From positions 175,001 to 239,000 of the forward strand of contig JABMCL010002535.1 in assembly GCA_018857735.1 (NCBI GenBank): a stretch of 64,000 nucleotides of DNA. The letters run 5' to 3'. The notes under the pieces were generated by a model. The model saw only the letters and a program-made list of their open reading frames with translations. It did no database searches and had not been told where the DNA came from. The translations under genes and the position numbers were made by a program. Of this stretch, positions 25,301 to 39,931 are shown piece by piece. Position 1 is the first letter of the stretch; every line of letters starts with the position of its first letter. This DNA comes from Alviniconcha marisindica (taxonomy: Eukaryota; Mollusca; Gastropoda; Provannidae).

Positions 25301-28300
25301 GTAAGTGGCACTAGAAGGTACACTATCATCCTCTGCAGCTGTCTTATCAGGAGTACTGGGTAACCCCCCAAAAATGCCACCCACAAAAACTATTTGACCC
25401 ACAGACAGGAAATTTGTGGAATGATCATGCACAAACTAAAGTTAATGTGTGCCAAATATGAAGTAATTTGCTGAAAACATGTAGAAGTTATTAGTTTGTG
25501 GGTGGCATTTTTGGGGGTCACCCTGTACCTGAAGGTACTGTCCTAGGCCCTCTTCTCTTCTTGGCATATATCAATGACTTACCTGATACAGTCCAACACT
25601 CCAGTGCTTGACTTTTTGCAGACAACAGCCTTCTGTACAGAAGAATCAAAGACCAACATGACCAGGCCCTACTTCAAGAAGACTTTGACATTCTCAGATA
25701 ATGGGAACACCTGGCAAATGAAATTCAATCCAAGCAAATGCAGCGTCATCAGTGTAACAAGCAAACAAAAGTGCAAACACCCAGCTACCTCATCCATGAG
25801 CAAACACTGGAAACGACCAGTACCTGGCCATCACCATCAGCAGTGACCCCTCTCCTGGTCCACCCATGCTGAGGATGTAGCAACAAGAAGAAACCAGACA
25901 GTGGGGTTCCTGCAAAGGAACGTATGGGAATGTACCCCAAAAGTCAAGTCAGCGACCTGCACCACAATGGTTTGGCCCACATTGGAGTATGCCTTGGCTG
26001 TCTGGTGTTCCCACAAGCACAAGGACATCCTTCTACTGGAAGAAGAAAAAAAAAGTACAAGAATGAGCAGCTAGGTATGTGACCAACAACTGCATGGACA
26101 GGTCACTAGTCAGTGTTACATCCATGCTTGGAAATCTAAAGTGGTCAAGCCTTGAACAATGAAGATGACAGACTTGCCTGGGGATGCTCTACAAAATTAA
26201 CATGGCCTTGAAGACATAAACCCAGCAAGCTTCTTCCACCACTCTGACCCTAGGACCAGAGGAGCACAAAGACTGCACCAGGAACATGCACAACACCTTG
26301 TCCTCTTCCACTCCTTATTCCCCTGTACAGTCTCTGAATGGAACCTCCTCACCACAGCTATTTCTTCAGCCCGTTCTCTGAAGTCCTTCCCGACTTGATT
26401 AGGCTGCAATCTTCACAACCTCCAGCCAGTCCCCACCTCTTGATGAACATCAAGAAGATCATGTATATAGTTTTAACTTTAGATTAGCGGTCTTATTTAT
26501 TGTTTATTATTGTTTTAATCACACCCAAGGCACTAATCACTGCAGGACTTGCAACACTGTGACAGAGTCCAGTCCTTGACAGGAAGAAGAAGAACCCCCT
26601 TGTCCACTTTCTTCTTGTGTTATGAAATTTAGGAAGAAGAAGCCCTCTTTCCACTTTCTGCTGGTATTATGAAATTTTATTGTTCAATCTTCCACTAGTT
26701 GGGTCCAGTTCCACTTTTCACCAGTTTTAGAATCAATGACTTAATTAGCTTTGCTGAATCAATTGTGAGTCATTATAGTGGTAAATCTTGCCTTCAATTT
26801 ATTAGTTTAGAGTTGCATTTCTACATGTAAGATGTCTTCTAAATGTTTAGGTAATAATCCAACAGGTTCATTTATTCATTTGCAGATCATTTACATGAGT
26901 GGCAATCTTCTGCATGCATTGCTAGGAGTGACTTCCCCTTGTTTCTCGCTGATACCTGCACACCCTTGGTAGAGTACTACTGTACTGTGTGCTGGGTGTG
27001 AGCATCCACTGAGCTAGAAAGATGGCGGGAGCAAGGCCGCCCACCCACAATGCCACCAACACAGCTGGCCATGTATCACCATCTTTTTCTGTCAATGGAG
27101 CTGCATTGCATATTTATTACTACACACCTGTGTCCAGTGTTGTGTAAACAAACATGCATCAGAGTGTCCACGTGTCACTGACTGGCATGGGTGATGGTAC
27201 TTCATATCATAATCACTCTTTTTCAGATTCAGTTTGGAAATATTCAAGAGAGAGAGAGAGTAAAATTACTGACTTCCAGTACAACTGCAACGAAGAACTA
27301 CAGTCTTATGTTAATGTTACCAGCGGCCATGATAAAAGACTCCTTTACTGAAGATGACAGTTCTCTGGCATAGCCGGGGCCAGCTTACAGTCAGAGTTGG
27401 GTCAGGAGTATATAAAAAATATAAAAAAAGGCATTAAACAAATCATATTGTAAACCTGTTACCTCACCAAGAGTGGCAAAAATGTTAAAAGCATTCAAGG
27501 AAGATGTTGCATTTCATTACTCAATTTTAAGGGACACTTGGGACATGCTCAAAACAGAAATAACAAACATCACACAACAACTCAAAAATGAAAACAAATG
27601 TTATGCCTCAGCCCAATTTGATGCCTTAGAAAATGAATGCTCCCTACTCAAAACAAAACTCAAAAAGGTTGAACAGGAAAACCAAAAACTGAAATCCAAT
27701 GTTGGTGAACATAAAAAAAAACAATAGCCTTACTACAGTCTAAAATAAGCAGTCTCCATAAATCCACCACTACACCCTCACACCTACCCAATGGACACTG
27801 CCATCTTCAACAACCTGAACACCCCCCACAACTCCCCAGTCTGAGCGGCACACCGCCACCCTCTTTTTCAGCGGTACTCCAGAGAAAAAGCACACTAGCT
27901 GTCTGCTACCTTCTTCACGTGACCCTGGCACCCCTCCTTTGTCCCAAGGCCACCACCCCCATGACTCTTCTTGCCCCTCAACTGTCAGCACTGCAAACTA
28001 CGCAATACCGGTGCAGAACCAATTTGATGTGTTAAATAGTACCCCTGGCCCCATAACTAGTGAAGTGAGTCCAGCCTCACCACCACAATACACTATTCCT
28101 GTACACATCCCAGGGTGTGATAATGTTCATAATGAACCACCCGCAACTCTTGCACAACAAATGACCCAAACTACAATACTTCAAGCTACGGACTATCTTC
28201 TCATAGGAGACTAAACCATCAAACAAATCAGTCCAAACAAAATTAACACTGGGGAATACTTCCGTGTTCAAAAGATATGCATGCCTAGCATGAAGACCAC

Positions 28301-31300
28301 TGACCTACTTCACTGGTTAGACCAACTGCAACCTAACACAAAGATCTCCTGCCTTGTGCTGCATATTGGAGTAAATGACTGCAAAGGTGGAGAGATTCAT
28401 GCGGAACAATGGACAACCTTACTAACAAAAATCAAGACTACATTTCCAGCTGCATCACTCATCATCTCATCTATCATTCCAGCTTAGGGAAGACATCTCA
28501 TGAATCCAGCCATCTTGTTGTCAAGCAGAAACCATCATTCAGTATGTGACGCCTTTAAAATCACCTTTGTGGACAATACAAGTACGCTTGTAGCTAAGAG
28601 CAATGCCCCCCAAAAAGACCTTTATGAAGATCCCCTTCACCCTAGCAGAAAAGGAATGCTAAAACTTGCTCGCAACGTCAAATATCCTGGAGCTGAATTC
28701 ACTATGTTCCAAGCTGATGGTTACAGCCCACACCTGTCCCCCAGTGGTGTGATTCAACATCATTCTGACCAGCCGGCCCACCAGCAACAACCTGAAAGAT
28801 CAGATAATTTTAACAGTAGACAAACATCTACTACCCCTCATCCTCTGATTTTCACTTCTCATCGACAGCCTGCCACCCATCTATCCTTACACCCTGGAAG
28901 TACTGTGCTTTCATCTTACCATCCTCCCATGGCAGTCCCAAATGTACACACTGACAGCAGTCAACAACCATAGACCACCAATCCCATTGAAGCGATTTCA
29001 CAAGCCAAGCGCTTCTTGCAGGGGATCTTTCTCCCAGTCCAGTAGGAGAAAGATGGAGAGAGAAAAAGATGTAGCCTCTATGTGTGTATATGTGCGAATA
29101 TGCACATGTGTGTGTGCGTATGTTCTCTTGCCGGTGGATATTCTGGATCTTGCATTTTTTTTGCCTTGATATTGTTATTGTAACACTGATACACTACTTT
29201 GTATACTTTGCTAGAACTGAAATTAATTAACTATTGACTAATGTGTCGTTGATTCCTGGTCATCCCAAGATCTCTTGCCTACCAATGTTAATACATTATT
29301 CAGTGTTCTACTGCAGCTGTGAATTTTGTGGACTATTCACTGCTGTCATTATTTATTTTGCTGTCCTGGGAACTCTTACCTTCTAAAGTTCAGTACTCAA
29401 TGCTCTACTGCAACTGGCTCTAAATAGACTCATCTGGAACTAGAACCACTGTAGTACTTATAAGCTTTGACATTGAATTGTGTACTGTTACTACAGGGCC
29501 CAGTGCCTGTGTATTTTTCTTGCTTATAAGGTTTTTGACGCTGATTCGTGTACTGATTCTACTGGGACTAGTGCTAGAACGTATGGTACACCTACTGATA
29601 AACACTTGATTCTTTGTTGATATTGTTTTAAATTTATAATATATATATGTATTTTATGATGTCATCAGCATCTCCTGAAACTTACATAAGTGAATCAGGA
29701 CTACATGAATAAGAGAGAGAGAGAGGTTGTTATTATGAATTGATTTATTACTGTTTTGTATTATTCATAATTATTGATTGACATTGATTTTTCTCCCATA
29801 TATATGTTTAAATGTTTGTAACTGTTTCAAGGACAGGTTGCCCGACAGGCATTCGTGCCTAAACCTTTATCCTTGCGCAATTAAAGTTCAGTCAATAAAT
29901 AAATAAATAACTCTCTCTCTCCCCCTCTCTCTCTCTCTCTCTTATTCACTGGTGTCAGAAAAGAATGAGCTTGGTCAGTTTCTTTGCGTCAGGACAACCT
30001 TTTTAGTGATTTGTTCATTGTGTTATTTTGCCAGGTGTGCACATGTGTATTCCTTTCAGTTAGGTGTAAGCATGCATGACAGCCTTGATTAGCAGTAGGC
30101 ATGGTTACTGTTTGGGTTCCTTTTCCTTCATGTGTCTCAAAAAGAAAGTCAAAAATCACAGGCACAGTATCGTCTTTTAAACAAAGAAATTTGCCACTGT
30201 ATGGAGATCACTTTGAACAAGCCTCTTCAAAGTGACGTTCATACAGTGGGTGATGTTGCCTGGCTCAAAGTTATCTCTTCTCAAAGCAATGACCCACATT
30301 TGAGTCATCTCTCTGGAAACCTGAAACAGATGCAGACAATAATTATTAATATCATACAGTATCTTCAGTTAACCTGCCAAGCATTTACTGAAACATTTGA
30401 TAGTAAATTGAACTCAGAGGCAGATGATATGAGGCATAAACAGAAAAAGAAGCAAATAGCATCAATGCTCAGACATTATGAATGTTACCATTGGGAAAGG
30501 ATTTTCCAGTTTTAGCAGATGCCAGTCACAGAAAGTCACTGTTAAGTTTGTCATTTGCTAAGCGTCAAATTTCAAACAGCCAGTCCTTTGGCACGATATA
30601 TATATATATATGTAGAGAGAGAGAGAGAGAGAGAGAAGCTGTATTTAAAGGATGATTACATAATAATCGAAAAGTCAGTTGTTATAGCTTCCACCATAGC
30701 AAAGAACCCTGTGTTCTGGCACTCATATTCATGGACATGCAATCTTATCATCCAATAGTCAGTAGTCAATTAATATCAGTCAGTTCTATTGTTTGAGGCT
30801 TATATTAGATACGATGAGTATACAAGGGATCGTATACTCATCATATCTAATATAGGCCTCAAACAACAGAACTGATTGATATTATTTGCAGAAAAGTCAG
30901 GGTAAAACTCAGTCATTTATGGAGTACCACTACCAGTACATATTACTTACTATACTTGATAAAAATACTAGTATTTATATTATTATTTTACTTACATTAT
31001 ATATTAGTTATTATACATACATACTAGTACTTACCCTTGTCAGCACTTGCAGTTGCCAAGTTGGTGTGAACTGATAACAGGAATCTTTTCTAGCACTGTC
31101 CTGCATTGATTTATCATTGTTGTAAATAAACAGAGCCTGCGCCACTAGTGGCCTGGAGTGGCTCCAGTTGCTCCATAGCAAGATTACTTCCGCTGATGAC
31201 AGCTTTCACGAGTCTTGCTCCCTCCATCTTTCTAGCTCAGTGGCATCCATCAGGTTGTGGGTAGGGGTGGGGGCAGGTAAGGACACTAAGGTGCATTTTG

Positions 31301-33355
31301 ATAACTCTTTTCTTCTCGCACTCTCTTTTGCGGTTGTTGTTGGCCTTGTTGCCTCAGTTGTTGTTGGCCTTTCACTTTAAAAAGTGTAGCTATAAAATAC
31401 GAAGTGGTTTTGTAACTGTGTGTTAATTCATAAGTGTATTTTGAGTTTTATCAAGCTTATTATCATAGTATGCACATTGATAACCTATTAATGTTATTGT
31501 GAATGTGTGTATGAGTGTGAATGCGTACACACTGATAAGCTATTAATGTTATAGTGAATGTGTGTATGAGTATGAATGCTCCAACACCATGCCTCTGCCC
31601 GTCCCTAATAAGCTTTATGGTTTCTGTGGATGTTAAGCACCATGTTTACTACCATGCCTCATTCCAGGTGTATGCATATTTTACTTGACATGTGACAATA
31701 AAGATGCTGACTGATTGATTGAGTGTTAGGTGTGGCCAACTAATATTGTAGCTTTCTTCTCAAGCATAATACTACTATTAATAATAACAGGGAATTTATA
31801 GAGCACTTTCGGAGACTCAAGGCACTTTACAATATAAAGAAAAGCATGCAGCACACAAATACCCATACAAATCAATGGTATATAAACAAACAAAACATAC
31901 AAAAATTAATAAACATTTTCATACAAAGCATGGTAAAAACCACACACACACATGATCATGAGCACACACGTGTACACACAAACACACGCACACACACACA
32001 CACACACACATTGGATCATGTGCACACACAATGCCAATAAAGAACACACACACACACACACACACACATGCATGCGCACGCGCACACACACACACACACA
32101 CACACAGAGCTGAGAAGGACATGGGGGAAAGAAAGAAAACAAGAACACTTTTAAAGACTAGCTTGAAAGCAGGGCTAGAAGAACTGTGATAGTGAAAGTG
32201 AGACTTCATGATTTGTGCAGCAGAAATGCTATTACTGGTCAATATACTGTTTGAAGAGGAAAGTTTTAGGGCTAGTTTTTGAGGTAGGGATGGAAGGGCT
32301 GTGACAGAGAGCAAAAGGAAGAGAATTCCAGATTTGTGCAGCAGATAAGTAAAAGGCATGACCACATGGGAGAACATTCTCACCTTATAGCACCTAGACT
32401 CTCAGTGAAGGGACTAAATAGAAAAAAGGGGGTGATTAGCAGTGGCCTAGACTTGTAATGAAACATATTTTTAAAATAATATAGTGATTTGAAAGACAAT
32501 TAAAGCACTTCAGCCATATCTATGCAATGTGTCACACAAATACTGCTGCTTACGTATACAGGTGCGGCCATCTCCCTGGTAGCCAGGCAGACACTGGCAC
32601 TGGAAGGAACCATAGACATTGAAACAGCGGGCGTTCTTGTCACACACACTGACCTCCATGGCACATTCGTCAACATCTGCAATGACAAAAACAGAGAAAA
32701 GCACACTTTTCAATACCTCTATTGCACATAAAAAAAACAATAAGCTTACCCCTGAACAAACACAGGTATCTGACTCCTTGAAAGAAATGTACACACACAC
32801 ACACACACACTCTAGAATGCTCACAGTAAGGATGACCAGACATGGCAAAATTCTATCATGATAGCAAATTGCAAACTACTAAACTATCCTTTTTTTAGAC
32901 TATGCATTATTTCCTAGGTGGGGGATGGTGTGGGGTGGGGGGGGGGGTGAGGGGGTGGATATAGATCAAAGTGACTTCTCACCACAGACCTGCCTGTTCC
33001 ACCTCTTCGTAGAGCAAATGGTACAACATTTACCTAAAGTGTAGTGGAGTGCACACATTTTCCTGAGCTATAGGAAAAATTCGGTTAGGACACACACACA
33101 CACACACGCACGGGAAGCATAATTAATATATGTACAAGGTAATGCTCAGCCAGCATAATCAAAGTCATGGTTCCCTATGGCAAATTTCATGAGTGGGAGC
33201 ATGCACAGCTTTTTAGTGTCCAGTCAACAATGCTGTGTGGGGCAAACGCCAGAGGTGTAAATTCCGCCACTCATTCTGCCACACTAAATTCCACAATCAT
33301 AATATATGCCACTGCCAAACAGGTGTCACTTCTGCTGGCACCAGTCTAACAAGGT

Positions 33356-33416
<61 letters not shown>

Positions 33417-36400
33417 TAAATATACTATTTTTCATTTCACAAGGTATCAAATTTTACCACACTCTAAGTGTACTCTGCAATGCTTTTGTAGCAGGGGTCA
33501 TGCTCATTGCAAAATTTTGCATAAATATTGCATTTTTCGGTGCCATATGCATTTAGCCACATCGCTGCATCACTAAATGCAAAATGATTGAACACCGATT
33601 CAACAAGTTATGGCTCAGCGGTGGATCTACTTGCAAACTCAGTGTCATCTCAGCCATGGCTCCGCACTCCTCTCTGGCATGCACTGCAAGTCCAGTCAAT
33701 GCAGGGCAGAATCTGGGTGAGGAAATAAATGTATAAGCTACTGTAATTTCCTCCCTCAAATCTGATCCATGCGCCTTATAGTCAGTAGCACCCTGTCTGT
33801 GAATAAGATTTGCATACTTTTTTGAAGAACTTTAATGATTAATCTGAAACTGAATCCTAACGAACCCATATCTGGAAGAAGAATCAGTCTCCACATCAGA
33901 CTAGCCAGAAATCATACATCTTGCCAAACTGATGAGTGATAATTTCCAGTCAGTCGATAGAAGACATGGTCCCAGACAGGGAATTTGGAATGACCCAATA
34001 TGCCTAGTCTTACTGTCAGCGTACATCAGAATGTACTCAATGGTCGATGACTACAAAACTGAAACAAAACGCGTGCATCAACCCTAAATACAAATGAGAG
34101 AAAATGGCGGCAGCCTTGATTTTAACTTCATCTTGTTACCAAATCCCACGGCAGACAAGAACTGGGTTTGCTGACACTGTCTGCTGAAGTTCATCTTGGA
34201 AAAATGCTACCACGTATGATGTTCAGATCTATTAAAACTTTTGGTTAACAGTAAATTTACTGAACGTTTCCACTTTTCTTGTGCATGGATAGACTTTCTT
34301 TTTACTATTTTTGTCTGCTCACTTTATAGATCATGAACTACCTTTAAGTTACTCCATCATTTTGGCTTTGTTTAGGTCTAGGTCTCTCTCTTCCTCCTTC
34401 CCAGACTCTATGACTATAGGTAGTGCATCTGTTCCCATGTCTGACTCTGTCAAGAACCTTGACCATGAAAACTCACATCTCAAATCTTGTACGTTTAGCC
34501 AATTTTGAACTCTGCTGCATTAGTTCCATCCATCATCTTCTGTCCACAAATGCCACAAAAATCCTTGCTTCTGCTTTTGTTCTTTCATGCCTTGACTACT
34601 GCAATTCTCTCCAGCCTGGCTGTCCTCAGTATCTGTTAAACAAACTACATAAAGTTCAAAACAACTCTGCTCGCCTTGTCCTGAAAGTTCCTAAAACTGA
34701 CCATATCTCTCCTCATATTGTTTCTCTCCACTGGCTGCCCACTGATTCACAAATACAGTAGTGAGTACAAACTCGCTTCTCTGTGCTACAACTGCCTCAG
34801 CTTCAATGCTCCTGTTTACTTGACCAAACTCCAGACAGTTTACAAACCACCTTCCCAACTATGCTCTTTTTCTGATACTTCCATTCTGAGGCATAGGACT
34901 GATTTGAAATAAAAACTCTGAAATCTAGGAGGGTCCAGAAAATGTCCCCCTCAAAAAATCAAAATCTATGCAATCTGAGGTCATTTTTATGGAAATAAAT
35001 TCAACTTTTTCTTCTGTACCACCACCAACTGGTACCACCTCAGTGATGACCAGATGAAAGCCCCCACACTTGAAGACTTCAAAAGACTGATCGCCACCCC
35101 TAGCATCATTTAACTCCTGTGCGCACTCCCCTCTCATTGCATCTAAACTGAAAGTTAGGTCCTGCGATGTACGAAATCGAGATAAAGAACTGCAACATCA
35201 CAAAACCATGCACCGATGCGTTCCAGGCTTTATTTCCTCACACATTTTCACTTCCACAGTTCCAGCTCAACTGGTATTCTCCTTCCGTAAAGAGGCTTCC
35301 TTCATCATATTGAACAGTATGTCACTGTTTGGGGTTACACAGCAGTTCACTTCCAAAACTTTTGGAACATTCACTTTTTCTTAGCTGAAACATGGTGCAG
35401 AAGCATGTAGGAATGACTGTGTTCAAGCCTAATACCTGTCTGTGAGAGTAACAGCCAGCAGCTGCGTTCACAATTAAGTGACTAAGACAGGCAATGGTCA
35501 TGTGTGAACGTGCTCTGTATGTTTCACAGGTATTCAGTGCAGAACTAAAACTGGCTCTTCCTTTTTTTTCTTTTTTTTGTACCACCGATTTCTTTTCCTT
35601 GCAGACAATTTTTGTTTTCTCTCTGTGGAGTCAATTTCACTGCCGCGGACATTTGCATTTTTGTGGACAATTCTCATGCTTGACGTCTTCCCTCTGTGTG
35701 CACACTCCTGTCTGCTTGAATGAACTCCTTACAGTTTACAAACCAACCCACCAGCTACACTCTTCTTCCGATACTTTCATTCTCTGTCTTCTCTGTGTGC
35801 ACACATTCACTTGGTCAGAGATCTTTTTCTTATGCTGCACCATCTGTCTGGAACAGTCTCCCCTTCCAAATTAGATCATCAAATACACTCACATAATTTT
35901 AAAAATCTCACCTCTTCAAGCTATCCTACTGACTGTGTGTGCATGCGTGCGCACGTGTGTGCATGCTTGCAGAAGTTTGTTTTGACTGTGTTTTGTTCTT
36001 CACTTTGTGGTGGGCTATGTTCTCCAATTGGGAGAAATAGCACATAAAAGTGTACACTATCATTATTATTGTTTGTGCTCTAATTCTAGGTTATACTGTA
36101 TGCAAAAATGTGTAATGTTTCATGTTGGTTGATGCAAATCTCTAAAACACAGTGCAACCCTTGTTTAGGATAGATTATTCTACAGTATCCCACTGCTCAG
36201 CAAGTAGTGATAAAGAACAAGTGATATACCACACGCTGGATATCAGTTTTAAAGACAAATGACTGGATGAATAGCAGTTAGATACAACTTTGTTGGTAGA
36301 TGATTGGCTTTAGTGTGGGTTGAGTTGATTGGCTTTAGTGATTGGCTTTAATGTTTGGCTTTAGTGTGGGTTGAGTTGAGTTCACAATGCACAATTATGA

Positions 36401-36913
36401 CAGACAATCAGCACATGACCTGTTCCAGATGTTGCCATCTGGGAGGAGGTGCAGAGCGCTAAGGGCACATACCAACCACCTGAGCAGCAGCTTCTTCCAC
36501 CGTGCCATTGGTGCTCTCAAACGTGACATGGCTGCCTGAACCTGTGACCGTGATATTGGTCTGTCACTGATGCTGTGTGGGTGCGTAGGTGCACGTGTGC
36601 ATGTGAAGGGAGTGCATGCGTGCGTGCATGCATGCGTGTGTATATCATGGAGCTAGAAAGATGAAGGGAGCAAGGCTGCCAGAACAGCTGGTCATGTGTT
36701 GCCACAGCGCCTCCATCTTTTTCTGGCAACAGAGCCACTGGTTCCAGCTGCGCTGCGTATTTATTACTGCATGCCCGTATCTGGTGTCATGTAAATAAAC
36801 ATATATCAGTGTGCCTGTGTGTCATTGACTGGCATGGGTGATGGTACTTCGTATCATAATCATTCTTCTTCAGATTCAGTTTGGAAACATTCAAGAGAGA
36901 GAGAGTAAAATTG

Positions 36914-36988
<75 letters not shown>

Positions 36989-37331
36989 ACATTGTAAAAT
37001 ATAACCAATTAAGCGAGCAACTCAGTGATCTATGTTGCTATTGATGCACACACTGACTCTTCACTTCAGTACATATTTGCAACCACACAGATACTCTATG
37101 GTGAATGGTCGCATCAACTGAGTCAAGTTATTATGGTGAAGTGAAAAGAACTTTGAGCTAATCATTTCAACTACAAACTTCTGGGAACATGTGATAAACA
37201 GAAAAATATACAAAAGTTGAAAGAATCAATACAATAACTCCTTCTCAAATATGAGTTTATTCAAAACAAAAACAAACAAATGAAAGAATAGACACAAAAT
37301 CAACAACATATAAAAACAACAAAAATCAAGC

Positions 37332-37402
<71 letters not shown>

Positions 37403-39878
37403 GGGCTGGAGGCCTGTGAAAATAAACTTCTCTTTCTCTCTCTCCCTCTCTCTCCCTCTCTCTCCTTTATTCACTGGTGTTGGAAAAAAATGAGCTTGGT
37501 AAGTTTCTCTGCATCAGGATGACCTTTCCAGTGATTTGTTCATTATGTTGTTTTGCCAGGTGTGCACATGTGTATTCATTTCAGTTTGGTGTAAGTGTGC
37601 ATGACAGCCTTGATTAGTGGTAGGCATGGTTATTGTACGGGTTCCTTTTCTGTCATTTGTCTCAAAAAGAACTGAGTTGAACTAGCCTCAGAAGTCACTC
37701 TTTTAAATCAATGCATTTAATTACGTTCCTCATCAGAGCCAGGTTAAGTTATCCATCTGCAAGTGTCGTGGAAAGTAAAAAAATCACAGGTACAGCATCA
37801 TCTTTTAAAGGAAGAAATCCTCTTCAAAGTAATGTCCATAGAGTGGGTGATGCCCCCTGGCTCAAAGTTATCTCTTCTCAAAGCAATGACCCACACTTGA
37901 GTCATCTCTCTGGAAACCTGAAACAGATGCAGACAATAATTATTAATATCATACAGTATCTTCAGTTAATCTGCCAAGCATTTACTGAAACATTTGATAG
38001 TAAATTGAATTCAGAGGCAGATGATATGAGGCGTAAACAGAAAAAGAAGCAAATAGCATCGATGCTCAGACATTATGAATGTTACCATTGGGAAAAGATT
38101 TTCCAGTTTTAGCAGATAATAATTATTAATATCATACAGTATCTTCAGTTAATCTGCCAAGGATTTACTGAAACATTTGACAGTAAATCGACTAGCATCG
38201 ATGCTGATCAGTAAACCTAAAACATATTCAGGCATTACCACTGGAAAAAGATTTTTCAGTTTTAGCAGACACCAGTAATAGAAAGTCAGTGTTAAGTTGG
38301 TGATTTCCTAAGCATCAAATTTCAAAGGGAAAGTCCTTTGGCACAAAATAGTTTAATATGTATAAAGAGAGAAGAGCTGTGTTTAAAGGATCATAGTGTC
38401 CTTAATAATCAAAAAGTCAGTTGTTATGCCGTTTAATATGTATATAGAGAGAAGAGCTGTGTTTAAAGGATCATAGTGTCCTTAATAATCAAAAGGTCAG
38501 CTGTTATGCTGTTTAATATATATATAGAGAGAGAGAGAAGAGCTGTGTTTAAAGGATCATAGTGTCCTTAATAATCGAAAAGTCAGTTGTTATGCTTCGA
38601 GCATACAAGAGAACCCTGCATTCTGGCACTCATATTCAGGGACAGGCGATCTTATCATCGAGTAGTCATTATCCCATGTATACTCATCATATCTAACAGA
38701 GGCCTCAGACAACAGAACTGATTCAATGATTGATATTACTCGCAGAAAAGTCAGGGGAAAACTCAGTCATTTATGGAGTACCACCACAGTACATATTACT
38801 TACTATACTCGACATAAATACTAGTACTTATTATTTTACTTACATTATAAATTATTATACATATATACTAGTACTTACCCTCGTCAGCACTTGCACTTGG
38901 CTGTGTAGTGTGAACTGATAACAGGAATCTCTTCCAGCACAGTCTTGTGTTGATTTATCATTGCTGTAAATAAACAGAGCCTGCGCTGCTAGTGGCCTGG
39001 AGTGGCTCCATAGCAAGGTGCATGTGTCACTTCCACTGATGACAGCTTTCACAAGTCTTGCTCCCTTCATCTTTCTAGCTATGTGTGTGTGTGTGTGTGG
39101 GTGTGTGCATGCATGCGTGCGTGCATGCGTGCGTGCATGTCAGTGTCTATGTGTTTATGCATGCATCTGTCAGTGCGACACTGAAACATGTTATTTAATA
39201 TGCTAACAATCTTAACTGTGTTTTTTTAACAGAATACCTCCAGAGAAATTTACTCACCTTACACATAAAGAAAATGAAAATGAAAGGTGTGTAAGGTGAG
39301 TACATTTCTCTGGAGCTGTTCTGTTTTGTCAACATCACCAGCAGTTGTTCACTCATTCCTTTGTTTTCTTTTAGTCAAAGTAACATGAGTATGCGCACCT
39401 GTGTTTGGATGAGGATAGGCAAGTGTATGTGTGTTTGCGATATATACATCTTTAAGGCAGTTTTTTAATTTAAGTCAAAACTGGTTTCCTTTAAATTTTG
39501 TTATAATTTGTGCCCATGTGTGCCGGCAATATTCATAAGCACTGTTACAGATTTTATCCAGCAACAGTTGTAACTGTACCAACTTGAGTTTTAGTGTGTG
39601 TTATTGTTAGATACTCTCCAAGGTCTGTTCTACTAGAATCATAACTGTTCCATTTTAGTCAGAGCTGACCTTCTGGGATGCTCCACAATGCACATATGAC
39701 GAAATGAAGTTTTCATGTGACTGTGATTAGCTGTGACTTAGGGATGACTTGTTTTATAGCACATGGTTCATAAGTCAGATGTGCAGGTTTACTCACACCC
39801 ACCTGTGCGAACTGCGAAACATGCCATGGTGTGTGTGTGTGTGTGTGTGTGTGTGGTGTGCATGTGCGCATGTGTGCA

Positions 39879-39931
<53 letters not shown>

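Larger units (their letters stand above)
27007..31242. mobile_element. TIR DNA transposon, copy 1 (4.2 kb, carries a LINE)
   Basis: It begins CACTGAGCTAGAAAGATGG and ends CCATCTTTCTAGCTCAGTG, perfect 19-bp inverted ends extended by GGGAGCAAG/CTTGCTCCC. GCATC is directly repeated outside (27002-27006 and 31243-31247). The outer parts match the second copy at 36651-39080. The inner 27.3-29.9 kb is a separate LINE absent from copy 2. CACTG termini recall CACTA/Chapaev-type elements, but a 5-bp duplication does not fit well, so the superfamily is open. Confidence 0.8.
36651..39080. mobile_element. TIR DNA transposon, copy 2 (2.4 kb)
   Basis: It begins AGCTAGAAAGATGAAGGGAG and ends CTCCCTTCATCTTTCTAGCT, 24 identical terminal bases in inverted orientation including CAAG/CTTG. 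It matches copy 1 in the first 260 bp and from about 37435 to the end. It contains an expanded CA run, a CT run, a local duplication at 37930-38180 and an ~81-bp triplication at 38349-38600. Flanks are GT-rich simple sequence, so a target duplication cannot be read. Confidence 0.8.
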
